Assembly (NCBI GenBank): GCA_947258675.1
Contig: CAMYJP010000223.1
Span: 1 to 7,279 of the forward strand
Direction: 5' to 3'
Origin: an uncultured Desulfobulbaceae bacterium
GTDB lineage: Bacteria > Desulfobacterota > Desulfobulbia > Desulfobulbales > BM004
Length of the DNA: 7,279 nucleotides
This document shows positions 6,364-7,279 of this stretch, in pieces (positions within the stretch are counted from its first letter, which is position 1; every line of letters begins with the position of its first letter). The notes beneath the pieces are model-generated. The model was not told where the DNA came from and searched no databases. It saw only the letters and a list, made by a program, of their open reading frames with translations. Both the position numbers and the translations under genes were made by a program.

Positions 6364-6444
6364 ATGCCACCCTGTGGTACGAACTATCAGATTCGTTGTT
6401 GTATCTTGAATCTGATATCTATTAAAGAATTTGGCTCCCAATGA
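6364..6444 (+). CDS. Possible 26-residue Cys-containing peptide, unrecognised
   Basis: This short plus-strand frame lies between the YcaO and tsaE genes. It reads MPPCGTNYQI, then RCCILNLISIKEFGSQ, with cysteines at 4, 12 and 13. AAGGA lies six bases before the ATG, and a promoter-like pair lies about 45 bases upstream. I do not recognise the peptide, and it has no clear leader or core features. It is divergent from the YcaO gene, which makes a modified-peptide precursor conceivable, but frames of this length occur often by chance. The DNA is also the site of a hairpin, so a non-coding RNA or no product at all are equally possible. Confidence 0.18.
   Translation: MPPCGTNYQIRCCILNLISIKEFGSQ
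6385..6417. repeat. Perfect 10-bp inverted repeat upstream of the YcaO promoter
   Basis: The arms TATCAGATTC (6385-6394) and GAATCTGATA (6408-6417) are exact reverse complements around a 13-base centre. No T-run follows on either strand, so it does not look like an intrinsic terminator. It lies about 50 bases upstream of the YcaO -35 box and about 50 bases past the end of tsaE. It could be an operator, an RNA stem in the 3' region of the tsaE transcript, or chance. Confidence 0.7.
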
Positions 6445-6465
6445 ATCTCAGCCAGGAAAACTAGT

Positions 6466-6933
6466 TTACTGGCTGCTGAAATATGCTGAAAAGCGCTGCT
6501 TCCAGCTCTCACCATGTGGTGTGACCATAGCCCTTCGACTGGACGTATTTACAATACTCAATACTAAATGCAGTCTTTCGGTTGGCATCAATGAACAAAG
6601 CCTCTCAGGCCATTCTATTATTGTTAAGCCATCACCGTAAAAGTATTCTTCAAAACCGAGCATCTCAAGTTCTTCCTCATTGTTGATCCGGTAAAGATCA
6701 AAATGATAAAAAGGAATTCTTCCTGGATATTCGTGAAGTAGGCTGAATGAAGGGCTGGTAATATAAAACGACTCATCCACTTCAATTCCCCGGGCTACAA
6801 ACTGAGCAAGAGTTGTCTTTCCTGCTCCCAGACCTCCCTCAAGGGTTATTATATCTCCAGGAAGGGCAACTTTCCCAAGGAATTCTCCCAATGCCTGCGT
6901 TTCAGTCAGCGTTGATAATTCAATTGGTATCAT
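6466..6933 (-). CDS. tsaE: tRNA threonylcarbamoyladenosine biosynthesis ATPase TsaE
   Basis: TsaE is the P-loop ATPase that works with TsaB and TsaD in the cytoplasm to make N6-threonylcarbamoyladenosine at position 37 of tRNAs reading ANN codons. The 155 residues match the family length. Walker A is GGLGAGKT at 33-40 (Lys39, Thr40). The conserved SPSF (60-63, usually S/TPTF), the HFDLYR segment (77-82) and the IEWPER segment (106-111) follow in family order. The ATG at 6933 places the first conserved strand normally, and no other ATG, GTG or TTG is near in this frame. No ribosome site is evident before it. It follows the reductase gene after 29 bases and is probably cotranscribed with it. 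The 218-base gap after its stop separates it from the YcaO gene, which has its own promoter candidate. Confidence 0.95.
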   Translation of the reverse strand: MIPIELSTLTETQALGEFLGKVALPGDIITLEGGLGAGKTTLAQFVARGIEVDESFYITSPSFSLLHEYPGRIPFYHFDLYRINNEEELEMLGFEEYFYGDGLTIIEWPERLCSLMPTERLHLVLSIVNTSSRRAMVTPHGESWKQRFSAYFSSQ

Positions 6934-6962
6934 GCTGATTGACAGAATTGATATCGACCATT

Positions 6963-7279
6963 TTATATTGACTGTTTCTTAAGTTTCAGGGAATAGTTAG
7001 CCGCTTCCCAACCAGCGACACAGCCTTCCCCGACAGCTTTAGCCATCTGGTAGGGGCGCCCTGCTATATCACCTGCCGCATAAATACCTTGAATATTGGT
7101 TTGCTGTTTTTTATTGGTATCAATGTGTGTAAAAGTTTCAGAATCCAGCATCACCCCAATAGTAGTTGCAAGTTCTAATGCACCCTTAGCTCCGAGCTCA
7201 ATAAATACCCCGTCGACTTTTAACTCGTCATCTTTCTCGAGTTTGATTCCGGTAACAGCATTTTCACCATCAATACCTT
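6963..7279 (-). CDS. Thioredoxin-reductase-family FAD/NAD(P)H oxidoreductase, C-terminal part
   Basis: The gene enters from the right edge; 104 codons and the stop TAA are visible, with the frame open to the edge. The visible part is the end of the NADPH domain and the C-terminal FAD segment of a low-molecular-weight thioredoxin-reductase-like flavoprotein: GVFIELGAKG at visible residues 23-32; TNIQGIYAAGDIAGRP at 60-75, containing the AAGD motif whose aspartate contacts FAD; and PYQMAKAVGEGCVAG at 75-89, matching the family helix at the FAD. The redox CxxC and the Rossmann motifs would lie outside the window, so a true thioredoxin reductase cannot be separated from related ferredoxin/flavodoxin-NADP or alkyl-hydroperoxide reductases. 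A GTG at 7154 is internal, not a start. tsaE follows after 29 bases. Confidence 0.85.
   Translation of the reverse strand, partial: GIDGENAVTGIKLEKDDELKVDGVFIELGAKGALELATTIGVMLDSETFTHIDTNKKQQTNIQGIYAAGDIAGRPYQMAKAVGEGCVAGWEAANYSLKLKKQSI

Noticed and set aside
6432..6455. TGGCT/AGCCA hairpin just after tsaE
   Set aside because: Only five pairs with a loop over ten bases and no T-run; too weak to call a terminator.
6431..6640. Plus-strand open frame of 69 codons
   Set aside because: Mostly antisense to the C-terminal part of tsaE, which is clearly the real gene.
6922..6961. Minus-strand frame of 13 codons overlapping the tsaE start
   Set aside because: Very short, no ribosome site, and it begins one base after the reductase stop; likely chance.
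1..7279. CRISPR array, tRNA, rRNA, insertion sequence or phage genes
   Set aside because: No regularly spaced repeats, tRNA-like cloverleaf, transposase motifs or terminal repeats were seen; this looks like ordinary chromosomal housekeeping and LPS DNA.

Overview
The window is a compact stretch of a Gram-negative chromosome. Every confident gene lies on the minus strand, so transcription runs from high to low coordinates. The genes make and transfer the heptose of lipopolysaccharide (LPS) inner core, which requires an outer membrane. By eye the base composition is moderately AT-rich in genes and strongly AT-rich in gaps. The fused HldE, the heptosyltransferase-II type WaaF and a YcaO protein with a TPR tail are compatible with a proteobacterium or a Desulfobacterota (former deltaproteobacterial) organism. 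That placement is inference, not shown by the sequence.

In transcription order, from the right edge: (1) the C-terminal part of a thioredoxin-reductase-family flavoprotein, then tsaE, the ATPase of the tRNA t6A37 pathway, 29 bases further on. (2) A 218-base gap holding a good minus-strand promoter for the next gene. A plus-strand promoter overlaps it face to face, and there is a 10-bp inverted repeat and a 26-codon plus-strand reading frame with three cysteines. (3) A 581-residue YcaO-domain protein with about four C-terminal TPRs and no visible azoline-peptide gene cluster around it. (4) A 127-base gap that ends in a perfect 26-bp tandem duplication abutting the gmhA start codon. (5) gmhA and hldE, overlapping by 8 bases. 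(6) A 294-base AT-rich gap with inverted repeats around a consensus -35 box. (7) waaF, gmhB and a family-2 glycosyltransferase that runs off the left edge.

The LPS genes form most of one pathway. GmhA isomerises sedoheptulose 7-phosphate. HldE phosphorylates the product at C1. GmhB removes the C7 phosphate. HldE then adds AMP to give ADP-D-glycero-beta-D-manno-heptose. WaaF transfers the epimerised L,D-heptose to the core, and the family-2 glycosyltransferase probably decorates the core. The epimerase HldD and heptosyltransferase I (WaaC) are not in the window.

The genes themselves belong to known families. The less expected signals are in the gaps: overlapping opposed promoters with a tiny Cys-containing frame beside the YcaO gene, the tandem duplication at gmhA, and the repeat-bounded promoter before waaF. 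All regulatory calls rest on reading by eye and are unproven.
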